Assembly (NCBI GenBank): GCA_001801995.1
Contig: MGZB01000041.1
Location: forward strand, 1 to 64,000
Reading direction: 5' to 3'
DNA from: Gammaproteobacteria bacterium RIFOXYD12_FULL_61_37
GTDB lineage: Bacteria; Pseudomonadota; Gammaproteobacteria; Chromatiales; Chromatiaceae
DNA: 64,000 bases
This document shows positions 33,756 to 43,123 of this stretch, in pieces. Position 1 is the first letter of the stretch. Each line of letters begins with the position of its first letter. A program made the position numbers and the translations under genes. A model generated the notes under the pieces. It saw only the letters and a program-made list of their open reading frames with translations, was not told the origin of the DNA and ran no database searches.

Positions 33756-36700
33756 TCATGCGGATTCCCGCCCCTTGCCGATCAATACCGTGCCCCGTCG
33801 TTCCAACTTGCTCCAGCCGCCCCATTTGCCGCGCAGGGTGCGGAAGATGGAACGCCATACCGCGTAGGCCAACAGCGGCCGATAGACCAATCGCATCAGC
33901 AGGATATAGCCCGCCTGCCAGACCGATTCTTTCTCCATGACGCAGGCCAGAACCGCCAGGACCAGATCCACCAGCAGGAAGATCACCGCGTAGTTGACGA
34001 TGGCCAGGCCGAAGCCCCAGATCAAGGAAAGAATCAGCAGGGCATCCACCAGCGGGATGACCGCCACCAGGAACATCTGGAACAGGGCGATGCTGGGCAA
34101 GCTGAAGAACGCCAAGGCGCCATATTTGGGGTTGAAGACCATGTCGCGGTGTTTCCACAGGCATTGCAGGGTGCCGAAGGACCAGCGCACCCGTTGCTTC
34201 GCCAGGGCGGTGACGCTGTCCGGGGCCTCGGTCCAGGCCACGGCCTCCGGGTTGTAGCGCACCCGGTAACCGGCCCGGTGCAGGGCTAGGGTCAGATCGG
34301 TATCCTCCGCCAGGGTATCGTCGGAGATGCCGCCGACCGCGCCGATGGCGCTTCTTGACATGGCACAGGCCGCACCCGGTACCACGGTGACGCAGTTCCA
34401 CTCGTCGTAGGCGCGGCGGTCCAGGTTGAAGCCGCAGGTGTATTCCAGGGACTGGAAGCGTCCCAGCCAGCCGCGGCGATTGCCCACCTTGACGTGACCC
34501 GACACGGCGCCCACACCCGGCGGAACCAGATAGCGCACCAGTTCCTGGATTGTGTCCGGCTGGAACTGGGTGTCGGCGTCCAGCATCACCAGGATTTCGT
34601 GATGGGACGCCTGGAGGGCGTTTTGCAGGGCCTTGGCCTTGCCCTGATTGGGCTGGCGGATCAACCGCACACGCGGGTCGGCGGCGGCCACGGCATCGAC
34701 GATATCGGCAGTGTGATCGCGCGAGCCATCGTCCACTACCACCACCTCCACCTCACCCTTGTAGCGGGTGTTCAGGACCGAGCGCAGGGTGGCCTCGATC
34801 ACCTTGGTCTCGTTGTAGGCGGCGATCAGCACCGACACCGGCGGCGCTTCATCCAACAGCGGCGGCGGATGGCGCCGCAGCCGCCGCTCGTGGCGAATCG
34901 CCAGCCAGAGCACCACCAGGGTGCGCAGGAGCACCAGGATCGTGGCGAGTATCATGAAGGCCCAGAAGAAGCGTTCCAGGAAGCGGATGACATCGAAGCC
35001 GGCGCGGGTCACCCACTGTTTCTCGACCGAGACCACCGGCATCAGGGCGTTGCGGTCGGCACCCACCAGTTGCGCCAGGCTGACGACGTGGTCGCCACGA
35101 TCCTGGAGGTAATCGATGAGCCGAGGCAGTGCCTTGATGGTCTGGGTACGGTCGCCGCCGCTGTCATGCATGAGGATGACATTGCCCCCCTGGGACTCGG
35201 AGCGGCTGGACTTCACCCGCTGCACGATCTCATCCACGCCGGGCCTGTCCCAGTCGGTGGTGTCGATGCTTTGGGTAACGGTGACGTAACCCAATTCCTG
35301 GACGCTCAGCAGCGGCTCCACCTCCGCGATGGTGCTGGGTTGGCTGTCCACGTTGTAGGGTGGCCGGAACAGCACCGTTGACCGGCCCACCAGCCCCTCC
35401 AGCAGGTGCTGGGTCGCGTTCAGCTCCAGATTCAGGCGCCGGCGCGACACCAGCGAGAGATTGGGATGGGTGTAGGTGCACCCCCAGCTCGTGGCCCTCA
35501 TCGACGATGCGCCGCACCAGGTCGGGGTAGAGGGCGGCCTGGGAGCCGATCACGAAGAAGCTCGCCTTGACCCCCTTTTCCTTGAGGACATCCAGGATGT
35601 CCGGGGTCCACTGGGGATCGGGGCCATCATCGAAACTGATGGCCACTGCGTCGGGATCACCGGCCCCGGCGTGATAGACGGTGGGGAGGACCGGAAATTG
35701 CTCATACTCGGTGCTCCACAGCTCCCCGTCATCGGCCTGCACCTTGCGCCGGCCGGGGCTGTGGGCATTTTCCACCCGTAGAAAATCACCCTCGCCGATA
35801 TGCGTGAAACGGTCTGGGCTCTCCAGTACCGATAACGTCTGCGGGGTCTGGTTCGGGGCCAGTGCCCCGAGGGCCTTGGGGTCCTCGGTACCCAGCCGGT
35901 AGAGGGCAATGCCGGCAACGCCGTACTGGCGAGCCAGCTCGACCTGGTTGCGGAAGCTGATGGCGTCGAGGAACCAGACCTGATGGTTCTTGCCCCGGTC
36001 GTTATAAGAGAAGTGGGGGCTGTAGCTCGGGGCGCGGGTAAAGACCGCTGTCCCCGGTTGATTCTGGGCCCGGGCCATGGCGTCGAGGAAACCGATGGTC
36101 TCGGGCGTACCCTTTTCCGGCCAGTCGTAGCCGTAACTGCCGATGCCGATCACCCATTGCTTGGGGTCGCCGTAGCCCAGCAGCACTTCGAGCCATTGGT
36201 TGAACCAGGGCTGGGAGGCCAGAGGGCCGGGCGGGTCGTCCTCGCCGTTTTCGTCATAGAGCATGGCGAGGAAGTGGTCCACCGTCTCCGCCAGGGTATC
36301 GAGATCGAGGAGCTTCACGTCCAGCCCAACCGGAACCGCCAGCCAAAGCTCCAGCTTGTGTGCGTGCAGAACGGAGGCAAGCATGGCCATCAGGGTGGAA
36401 TATTGCGGCCGGTAGACCGGGTCCACCTGTTGCCAGTCGATCAAAACGCCCGAGTAATCTCCATTGCTCAGACGATTGGCCAGATCCTCCGCGAAGCTCC
36501 GTTGTCCCTCGGGTTTCTCGCGCAGCAGCGTCTCTACCGCTTCCGGTTGCCAGACGCCTTCCATATTGTTGTTGAGCAAGGCGATGGATTTCAGACCACT
36601 GGCCTTTACCACTTCGATCAGATCGGGGTTCTGAGGGGCGGTAACAAGTCGCGGGGGCATGTCACCCAGGTAAAAGGCTTCAGGGATCACATGGCTCAAC

Positions 36701-37053
36701 CGGGTAGCATTTTCCTTGAGAGAGTGCAGGCTGTTGGGATCTTGGCCCACATAGAAGGCGGCACGCACATCCATGCCACCGTTGGGCAGGGTAGGGCGCA
36801 GGGTGCGACGGGATTTTTCCAGCCAGGATGGTGGGCTCATGCCCGGATGCGACTGCTCGGTGGCGATGAGGGCGTGCAGTGCCCGTTCAGGATTGGTGCG
36901 TTGGTCAAGGAGGGCGAGGCGGGGGGTGACCATCAGCACCTGGATGAAACCGATGCCCAAGGACAGCGCAACCAGGCTGGTCAGGATCGCCCATAACCAG
37001 AATCGGCCCCAGCGCTTACAGGTCAGATCGGAAAAAACACCCTTGCCACTCAT
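33756..37053 (-). pseudogene. frameshifted three-domain protein: GH18-like + polysaccharide deacetylase + GT2
   Basis: Two overlapping frames (35230-37053 and 33756-35501) encode one protein of about 1,100 residues. The N-terminus has a membrane helix, then a GH18-like domain (GVLIDWQQVD, GIGSYGYDWPEKG). A NodB-type deacetylase domain follows (AISFDDGPDPQ, LFRPPYN, LMHDSGG). Last come a membrane helix and a processive GT2 domain (SVLIAAYNE, VVVDDGS, MLDADTQF, LAEDTDL, QRVRW) with C-terminal helices. The frame breaks at about 35477-35482: loss of 2 nt (AC) from CACAC destroys the metal-binding HTYTHP motif. Intact, it would polymerise and de-N-acetylate a GlcNAc polymer. It may be a sequencing error or a real mutation; the GT2 half could still be made from an internal start. 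Confidence 0.8.
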
Positions 37054-37136
37054 CGGTAATTCATCGGCTCAGTCGAGTCTGGGACGTTATCGGTTCGATT
37101 GCGTTGTAACTATTCCGCTCAATGCGCAAGGTAGGA

Positions 37137-38372
37137 TCAAGGCTCGCCGAAAAGGTTCCGCAGGGTCGCCGGGATCTCCCCCTTGGGAATCAGCCGGTTA
37201 TCCTCGCCGATTTCGTAGATGCCGAACCACTCCTCGGGGTCGGCTGGTTCGTGCTGGTTCTCGTCGCCTGGTACCCAGCCGATCTTCCACCACTCGTCCT
37301 GGAACTCGAAGAAGACCAAGCCGCCGAAGCGCTCCCGGTCCCTCGCCGTGCGGATGTCCCGCCAGACCGATTCGAACACCGCCGGTATCTTCGCCACGTC
37401 CCGGCCGCCGTAATCGACCACCTCGGGCTTGGGCATGATGGGCGAGGTGGAGAGCCCCACCTGGGTCACCAGGATGGGCTTGGCCGAGCCGGCGGCCAGC
37501 TCTTCAAGATAGCCCTGGAAGGGAGTCCCTGTGACCGATCCCGGCGGCGAACTCATGACGCCGTGGGCATAGGTGTAGATGTTCATGCAGTAGAGATCGC
37601 CCATATCCGGCACCAGGACATGCTCGCGCGGGATATCCAGGTCGGGGCGGTCGGCCAGGGGGCCGATATGGGTCCAACTGGTGTGGCAATAGAGGTGGCG
37701 CTGGCCGTAGCGGGTCAGCTCGTAGTCCATGGCCTCGTCGATGAGGCGGGCAAGGGCGACCTCGCTGGCGGTGCGTCCCGTCACGGAGAGGTGCTTGCCC
37801 CGGTAGTCGCGGACCTCCGGGTGGCGCTTGTTGGTGTTCTCCACCGTGGCGGCCTGCAATTCGTCACCGACGGAGAAGAGCACCAGACGACCGGGGCGGC
37901 CCGTTGCGTAGGTATGGTCGATGACCTGCTTGATGCTGGCGAGGGTGTCGGACTGGTACTTCTCGTCCAGGATGTCGGGGCTGAAGGGATCGATCCAGAT
38001 GTCCTGGCCATAGACCAGGTCCGTGCCGTCGAGGGCGGCGAAGAAATTGGCCGGCATGCGCAGGGGGAAGACATGAAGGTAATTCACCCCCATCCCTTTG
38101 AGCAGGTCGAGATGCCCCGGATAACGCCCGTCGTTGCCCGGCCCCGCCCCCTGCTGCGGGGTCTCGCCCTTCAGATAGGGCGAATAGCCCATGCCACGGA
38201 AGAAGACCGGCTTGCCGCTGGCATTGTCCAGGAGCCGGGTCTCCTGGACGACGAACCGGCGCGGCTGGGGCGTGTCGGCATGGATCTGGGCCGTCTTGCC
38301 GGATGCCTCCACAGCGGCGGCAGGCAGCAAAAGGGAGCAAGCAAGGAGTAGGAGCGGAAATCGGTTGTTCAT
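37137..38372 (-). CDS. exported TIM-barrel glycoside hydrolase-like protein
   Basis: A 411-residue secreted protein with signal peptide MNNRFPLLLLACSLLLPAAA. The N-terminal QETRLLDNASGKPVFFRGMGYSP is typical of GH2/GH5-type clan A TIM barrels. Later segments such as FSVGDEL, LVTQVGLST and FFEFQDEWWK could hold the catalytic acids, but neither can be assigned with certainty because the usual NEP motif is not obvious. It lies upstream of the GT2 fusion and in the same direction, so it likely belongs to the same polysaccharide cluster. A new family member or a non-catalytic binding protein is possible. Confidence 0.65.
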   Translation of the reverse strand: MNNRFPLLLLACSLLLPAAAVEASGKTAQIHADTPQPRRFVVQETRLLDNASGKPVFFRGMGYSPYLKGETPQQGAGPGNDGRYPGHLDLLKGMGVNYLHVFPLRMPANFFAALDGTDLVYGQDIWIDPFSPDILDEKYQSDTLASIKQVIDHTYATGRPGRLVLFSVGDELQAATVENTNKRHPEVRDYRGKHLSVTGRTASEVALARLIDEAMDYELTRYGQRHLYCHTSWTHIGPLADRPDLDIPREHVLVPDMGDLYCMNIYTYAHGVMSSPPGSVTGTPFQGYLEELAAGSAKPILVTQVGLSTSPIMPKPEVVDYGGRDVAKIPAVFESVWRDIRTARDRERFGGLVFFEFQDEWWKIGWVPGDENQHEPADPEEWFGIYEIGEDNRLIPKGEIPATLRNLFGEP

Positions 38373-38411
38373 GATGGGGTGGGGCGAATTAACAGATGGA
38401 TGGAAAAGGGG

Positions 38412-38596
38412 TTAGGGCTCGTAAAGGAATAACTTGGGCAATATTGCGCTCGGATTTGGGTCAGATTTGGATGCGGCGATTGAGCAAAACCGCAGGCGTA
38501 GCAGCGCTACGCTGAGGATTTTGCGATTGAGGCGCATCCGAAGATGGCCCGAAGACGAGATGCAAGATGTTCAAGTTGTTCCTTTACGAGCCCTTA
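38412..38596. repeat. MITE-like palindromic element C
   Basis: 185 bp with inverted ends TTAGGGCTCGTAAAGGAATA (38412-38431) and its near-perfect complement (38577-38596). It is homologous over its whole length to the minus strand of element B (25055-25238). The right terminal TTA is the stop codon (TAA) of the M48 protease gene. Non-coding. Confidence 0.85.
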
Positions 38597-39835
38597 GCCC
38601 AACGACCGTAAATGGGCGATGCGGATCGGCGCCGGGGGGTGCGAATCGTAGAAGGCCGAGTAGAGCGGGTCTGGCGTCAATGTAGCGGCGTTGTCCCGGT
38701 ACATGTTGACCAGCGCCCGGATCAGGGCCTTGGCCTCGGCCTGTTGGGCGGCGTAGGCGTCCGCCTGGAACTCGTGGCGGCGCGACAGGGCGGCCATGAG
38801 GGGGCCGAGCAGGAAGCTGAAGACCGGCCCCGCCAGCATGAAGAGCAGCAGGGCCATGTAGGTCGAGGGAGCCGTCACCCCCAGGCCGCTGTAGAAGGCC
38901 GGTTGCGCCATCAGCCAGCCCAGCAGGGCGAGGCCCGCCAGGGAGATGCTCAGGGAAAGGGCCAGCCGCACGCGGATATGGCGGTGGCGGAAATGGCCCA
39001 GCTCGTGGGCCAGCACCGCTTCCACCTCGTCGATGCTGAGCCCTTGCAGCAAGGTGTCGAAGAAGACGATGCGCTTGTTGTTGCCGAAGCCGGTGAAGTA
39101 GGCGTTGCCGTGGCTGGAGCGGCGGGAGCCGTCCATCACGAACAGCCCCTTGCTGGCGAAGCCGCAGCGGTGGAGCAGGGCCTCGATCCGCTCGCGCAGG
39201 GCGGCATCCTCCAGCGGGGTGAACTTGTTGAACAGGGGCGCGATGAAGGCCGGAAAGGCCCACATCATCAACAACAGAAAGCCGGACCAGACCAGCCAGA
39301 CATAGAGCCACCAGTTGGCCCCGGCGTTTTCCATCAGCGTCAGTACCACCCACAACAGCGGCAGGCCCAGGGCGGCCAGCAACAGCATCCCCTTGAGCTT
39401 GTCCAGCAGCCAGGTCCGGGGCGTGGTGCGATTGAAACCGAAACGCGCCTCCAGCACGAAGGTGCGATGCAGCTCGAAGGGCAGGTCCAGCAGGGCGCCG
39501 AGCAGCATGAAGCTGAAAAAGACCGCCGCCCCGGTCCACTCGGGCGACCAGTCCCAGCCGCGCCAGAAGCGGTCCAGCAGATCCAGCCCGCCGCCCAGGG
39601 TCCAGAGCAGCAGCAGGGCCGTGCCCCAGACCAGCTCCAGCCGCCCGATCCGGCCCTTCGCCAGGCTGTAGTCCGCCGCCTTCTGGTGGGCCTCCAGGGG
39701 AATCCGGTCGGCGAAATCGGCCGGGACCGCCCCGCGATGGCGGGCCACATGGCGGGCATTGCGCAGGGAAAGCCACAACTGCACCCAAAAGGCCAGGGTA
39801 AGGAAAAGCAGAAAGAGGGCGGTGAAGTTGTTCAA
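38594..39835 (-). CDS. M48-family membrane metalloprotease (Ste24-like)
   Basis: A 413-residue integral-membrane zinc protease of the Ste24/CAAX-protease 1 type. Several helices precede the catalytic HELGH (in VLAHELGHFRHRH); the third zinc ligand is the Glu in HEFQADAYA. Upstream, GNAYFTGFGNNKRIVFFDTL is the conserved substrate-groove segment. Bacterial members take part in membrane-protein quality control. The stop codon is supplied by the adjacent palindromic element. It lies 36 nt downstream of the GGDEF/EAL gene and may share its transcript. Confidence 0.92.
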   Translation of the reverse strand: MNNFTALFLLFLTLAFWVQLWLSLRNARHVARHRGAVPADFADRIPLEAHQKAADYSLAKGRIGRLELVWGTALLLLWTLGGGLDLLDRFWRGWDWSPEWTGAAVFFSFMLLGALLDLPFELHRTFVLEARFGFNRTTPRTWLLDKLKGMLLLAALGLPLLWVVLTLMENAGANWWLYVWLVWSGFLLLMMWAFPAFIAPLFNKFTPLEDAALRERIEALLHRCGFASKGLFVMDGSRRSSHGNAYFTGFGNNKRIVFFDTLLQGLSIDEVEAVLAHELGHFRHRHIRVRLALSLSISLAGLALLGWLMAQPAFYSGLGVTAPSTYMALLLFMLAGPVFSFLLGPLMAALSRRHEFQADAYAAQQAEAKALIRALVNMYRDNAATLTPDPLYSAFYDSHPPAPIRIAHLRSLG

Positions 39836-39871
39836 TCTATAGACCTTCGGGGATAGGGGCGTCGCGGGGGA

Positions 39872-42800
39872 TTATCCACTATCAGAGGACAGGAATCCCC
39901 TGTGGAAATCGGCCTGAATCGCGCCCACCCGTTCCAAAAGACTTTCCTGGACAACGGGTTCGCTGAAGAGAAAGCCCTGGATGTAGCGGCACCCCAGTTG
40001 GCGCAGTACCCCGAGTTGTTCCTGGGTCTCGACTCCTTCGGCGATGACCTCCAGGCCCAGGCTGGCGGCCATGGCCATGATGGTCTGCACCAGGGAGTTG
40101 TCTCCCTGATGCCTGGAGAGGCCGGAGACGAAGGAGCGGTCGATCTTGAGGATATCCATCTGGAATCGCTTGAGGTAGCTCAGGGAGGAGTAGCCCGTGC
40201 CGAAGTCGTCCAGGGAGAGACCCACGCCCAGTTCCCGGAGGTCATCGACCCAATCCAGGGTGGTATCCGCTTGCAGCATCAGGCTTTCGGTGATTTCCAG
40301 CTTGAGCGCGGCGGCGGGAAGCCCGGTCTCCGCCAGAATCTCTTTGATCTGATCGACCCTCAGGCCGGCCGTGAGCTGCCGGGGCGAGACGTTGACGCTG
40401 ATGGCAAGCTCGATCCCCTGGCGGCGCCAGCCGGCCGCTTGGGCGCAGGCCTGGCGCAGGACCCAAAGCCCGATGCCGGCGATGACCCCGGTCTCTTCCG
40501 CCAGAGAGATGAACCGGTCGGGGTCGATCACCCCCTCATCTGGATGCCGCCACCGCAGCAGGGCCTCGACCGAGACCACCCGCTCGTTTTGTAGATCGAC
40601 GATGGGCTGGTAGCAAAGGAAGAGTTCATCCCGGTCCACCGCCGTGCGCAGATTCCGCTCCATCTCCATCCGTTGGTAGACCTGCTCGTTCATGGCGAAG
40701 GTGAAGAACTGGTAACGGTTTCTGCCGGTCTCCTTGGCCCGGTACATGGCCATGTCGGCGTTGCGCAGCAGCACGGCGGTCTCCTGGGTGTCCTCGGGAT
40801 AGAGGGAGATACCGATACTGGCGCCGACGAAAAGTTCCCGTCCGCCCAGCACAAAGGGCTTCGACATGGCGTCGATGATTTTTTTGGCGACCTCCGCTGC
40901 ATCCTCGGCCTGCCGGACATCATCCAGCAGAATCACGAACTCGTCCCCGCCGAAGCGGGCCAGGGTATCGGCCTCGCGCAGACAGACCCTCATCCGTCCG
41001 GTGGCCTGCTGGAGCAGCTCGTCCCCTACCACATGGCCCAGGGTGTCATTAACCGTCTTGAAATGATCCAGATCCACGAACAGCAGGGCCAGCTTGGACC
41101 TCTCGCGACGGGCGCCGGCCACAGCGCGGTCGAGCCGGTCCTCCAGCAGGGAGCGGTTGGGCAGGCCGGTGAGGGCATCGTAATTGGCCTGGTAGCGGAT
41201 CTGTTCCTCGTCGGCCTTGCGCTGGGTGATGTCTGAAAAGACCCCCACATGCTCGGTCACGTTGCCCTTCTCGTCGAGGATCAGGGCCAGGGAGAGCCAT
41301 TCGGGATAGACGGCCCCGTCCTTGCGGCGGTTCCAGATCTCGCCGCTCCAGTAGCCCCGCTTGTAGAGCTGCCGCCACAGCTCCTCATAGAACTGGGTGT
41401 CTTGGCGCCCCGAGCTGAGCATCCTCGGACTGCGGCCGATGACCTCTTCCGCCAAGTAGCCGGTGATTCGCGTGAAGGAGGGGTTGACCGATTTGATGCG
41501 GTTGTCCGCGTCGGTCACCATGATCCCTTCCGTGGTGGTGTCGAATACCGTGGCGTTCAGGCGTAACTGATCCTCGGCCCGCTTTTGCGCCGTGATGTCC
41601 TCCTTCACCGCGATGAAATGGGTGATGACGCCGTCGTAGTCGCGCACCGGGGAGATGGAGGCCGATTCCCAGTAGATGGTGCCGTCCTTGCGCCTGTTGT
41701 GGAACTGACCGCGCCAGACCTTGCCCGAGGTGATGGTGCTCCAGAGTTCCTGGTATTCCTTTTCGGATTTGTCGCCGGATTTGAGCAGGCGGGGGTTCTG
41801 GCCCAGGACCTCCTCGGCGGCGTAGCCGGTGGTCTCCTCGAACTTGGGGTTGACGTATTCGATCCGGCCCTGGGTGTCCGTAATCACTACCGAGGCCGGG
41901 CTCTGCTCCACCGCCCGGTAGAGCTTGCGCAACTCCTGTTCGGTCTTCTTGCCTTGGCTGATGTCGAACCGGACGCAGGCGATCTCGCCGGACGAGGTGC
42001 GGGTATCGCTGGCCAGATACCAGCGGTTGTCTTCGTACTGCTCCAGGTAGGTCTGGGTGCCGCCCTTGGCCAGCTCCGGAAAATAGACGGGGAGCTTGGA
42101 GCCTTCGTAGCCGGTCAGGCGCAGCCGGGCGAAGAGGGTGTTCTGGCGGAAGATCTCGTCGAGGGTGGCGTCCCCTTGCAGCAGCTCGGACAGCCAGGGG
42201 TAGAACTCCAGGTAACGTTTGTTGCACAGCACCATCCGGCCCTCGGACGAAAAGAGGGCGAAGGCCTCCGACAGGCTTTCGACGGCGTCATGCAACTGTT
42301 CCCAGGAGTGCTCGGCCGCCGCCCTGGACCGGGCGTTCTTGCGCAAGGCCAGACCCAGGCCGGTGAACAGGGCCACCGTCAGCGCCAGCAGGAGCAGGCT
42401 GTAAAGTTCCGAACGCTGGGTCAGGTGGGCGTAGGCCCCGGCATAGGCGTGTTGCAGGCTATTGAAACGCTCCCGGCTGGGCACCGCCGTGTAGCTGTCG
42501 CGCAATTCCGCCAGCTCGCCCATGAGCCGGAGGTTGGCCCGCATGTGGAACAGGGCGTTGTTGAAGGCGTCAAGGCCGGTCCCGGTGGTGGCGGCTGGCG
42601 GCTTGGCCTTGTCGATCAGGTTGTGGAGGTTGTGCAGATTCGCGTCGGTCGGGAAGAGGGTGCAATAGAGCAGTTCGTTCAGGAGGGGGGAGAGGGCGTC
42701 CGTCTCCTTCACCGCCAGGGGCAGGTAATGGAGGCCGTTGCGCACCAGCGCCGTCTTCGACTTGATCTGCTCCAGCAGGCGCAGTTTTTCCCGCATGGCG

Positions 42801-43123
42801 TCCAGATACTCCGCCAGGTCGGCGCGGAAGCGGATGCCTACCTCGCCCTTCAGCTCCGCGCCGGTCTTCTCGATCTCGGCGAAGAGTTGCCGGACCCTCT
42901 GCGTCTTGTCCACGAAGGGGTCGTATTGGTTGAGGCGGAAAAAGGTGGTCAGCAGGACCAGACGGTCCAGCGCCCCTTCCGACTCCGTCAGATGAAGAAG
43001 CAGGTCCAGCCGCCGGTTGTGTTGCTCCACGTCGATGGCGCGGTTCTGGAAGAAAAGCATGACGACGAGCACCGTCGCCGCCAGCAACAGATATTGCATC
43101 CAGCCCGCGAACCGGAACTTCAT
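39872..43123 (-). CDS. membrane receptor with PAS, GGDEF and EAL domains
   Basis: A 1083-residue c-di-GMP enzyme. An N-terminal helix (about 9-26) and a second one (about 240-258) enclose a helical periplasmic sensor (DAHL-like). A degenerate PAS-like region (about 275-390) and two clear PAS domains (about 400-520 and 525-645) follow. The GGDEF domain is intact: RFGGDEF, with an RxxD inhibitory site (READ) five residues before. The EAL domain keeps its metal residues (VEALLRW, NVSPRQL, EITESL, DDFGTGYSSL, EGVET). Both synthesis and breakdown of c-di-GMP are therefore possible. Its ATG overlaps the stop of the upstream cytochrome peroxidase gene (ATGA). Confidence 0.93.
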   Translation of the reverse strand: MKFRFAGWMQYLLLAATVLVVMLFFQNRAIDVEQHNRRLDLLLHLTESEGALDRLVLLTTFFRLNQYDPFVDKTQRVRQLFAEIEKTGAELKGEVGIRFRADLAEYLDAMREKLRLLEQIKSKTALVRNGLHYLPLAVKETDALSPLLNELLYCTLFPTDANLHNLHNLIDKAKPPAATTGTGLDAFNNALFHMRANLRLMGELAELRDSYTAVPSRERFNSLQHAYAGAYAHLTQRSELYSLLLLALTVALFTGLGLALRKNARSRAAAEHSWEQLHDAVESLSEAFALFSSEGRMVLCNKRYLEFYPWLSELLQGDATLDEIFRQNTLFARLRLTGYEGSKLPVYFPELAKGGTQTYLEQYEDNRWYLASDTRTSSGEIACVRFDISQGKKTEQELRKLYRAVEQSPASVVITDTQGRIEYVNPKFEETTGYAAEEVLGQNPRLLKSGDKSEKEYQELWSTITSGKVWRGQFHNRRKDGTIYWESASISPVRDYDGVITHFIAVKEDITAQKRAEDQLRLNATVFDTTTEGIMVTDADNRIKSVNPSFTRITGYLAEEVIGRSPRMLSSGRQDTQFYEELWRQLYKRGYWSGEIWNRRKDGAVYPEWLSLALILDEKGNVTEHVGVFSDITQRKADEEQIRYQANYDALTGLPNRSLLEDRLDRAVAGARRERSKLALLFVDLDHFKTVNDTLGHVVGDELLQQATGRMRVCLREADTLARFGGDEFVILLDDVRQAEDAAEVAKKIIDAMSKPFVLGGRELFVGASIGISLYPEDTQETAVLLRNADMAMYRAKETGRNRYQFFTFAMNEQVYQRMEMERNLRTAVDRDELFLCYQPIVDLQNERVVSVEALLRWRHPDEGVIDPDRFISLAEETGVIAGIGLWVLRQACAQAAGWRRQGIELAISVNVSPRQLTAGLRVDQIKEILAETGLPAAALKLEITESLMLQADTTLDWVDDLRELGVGLSLDDFGTGYSSLSYLKRFQMDILKIDRSFVSGLSRHQGDNSLVQTIMAMAASLGLEVIAEGVETQEQLGVLRQLGCRYIQGFLFSEPVVQESLLERVGAIQADFHRGFLSSDSG

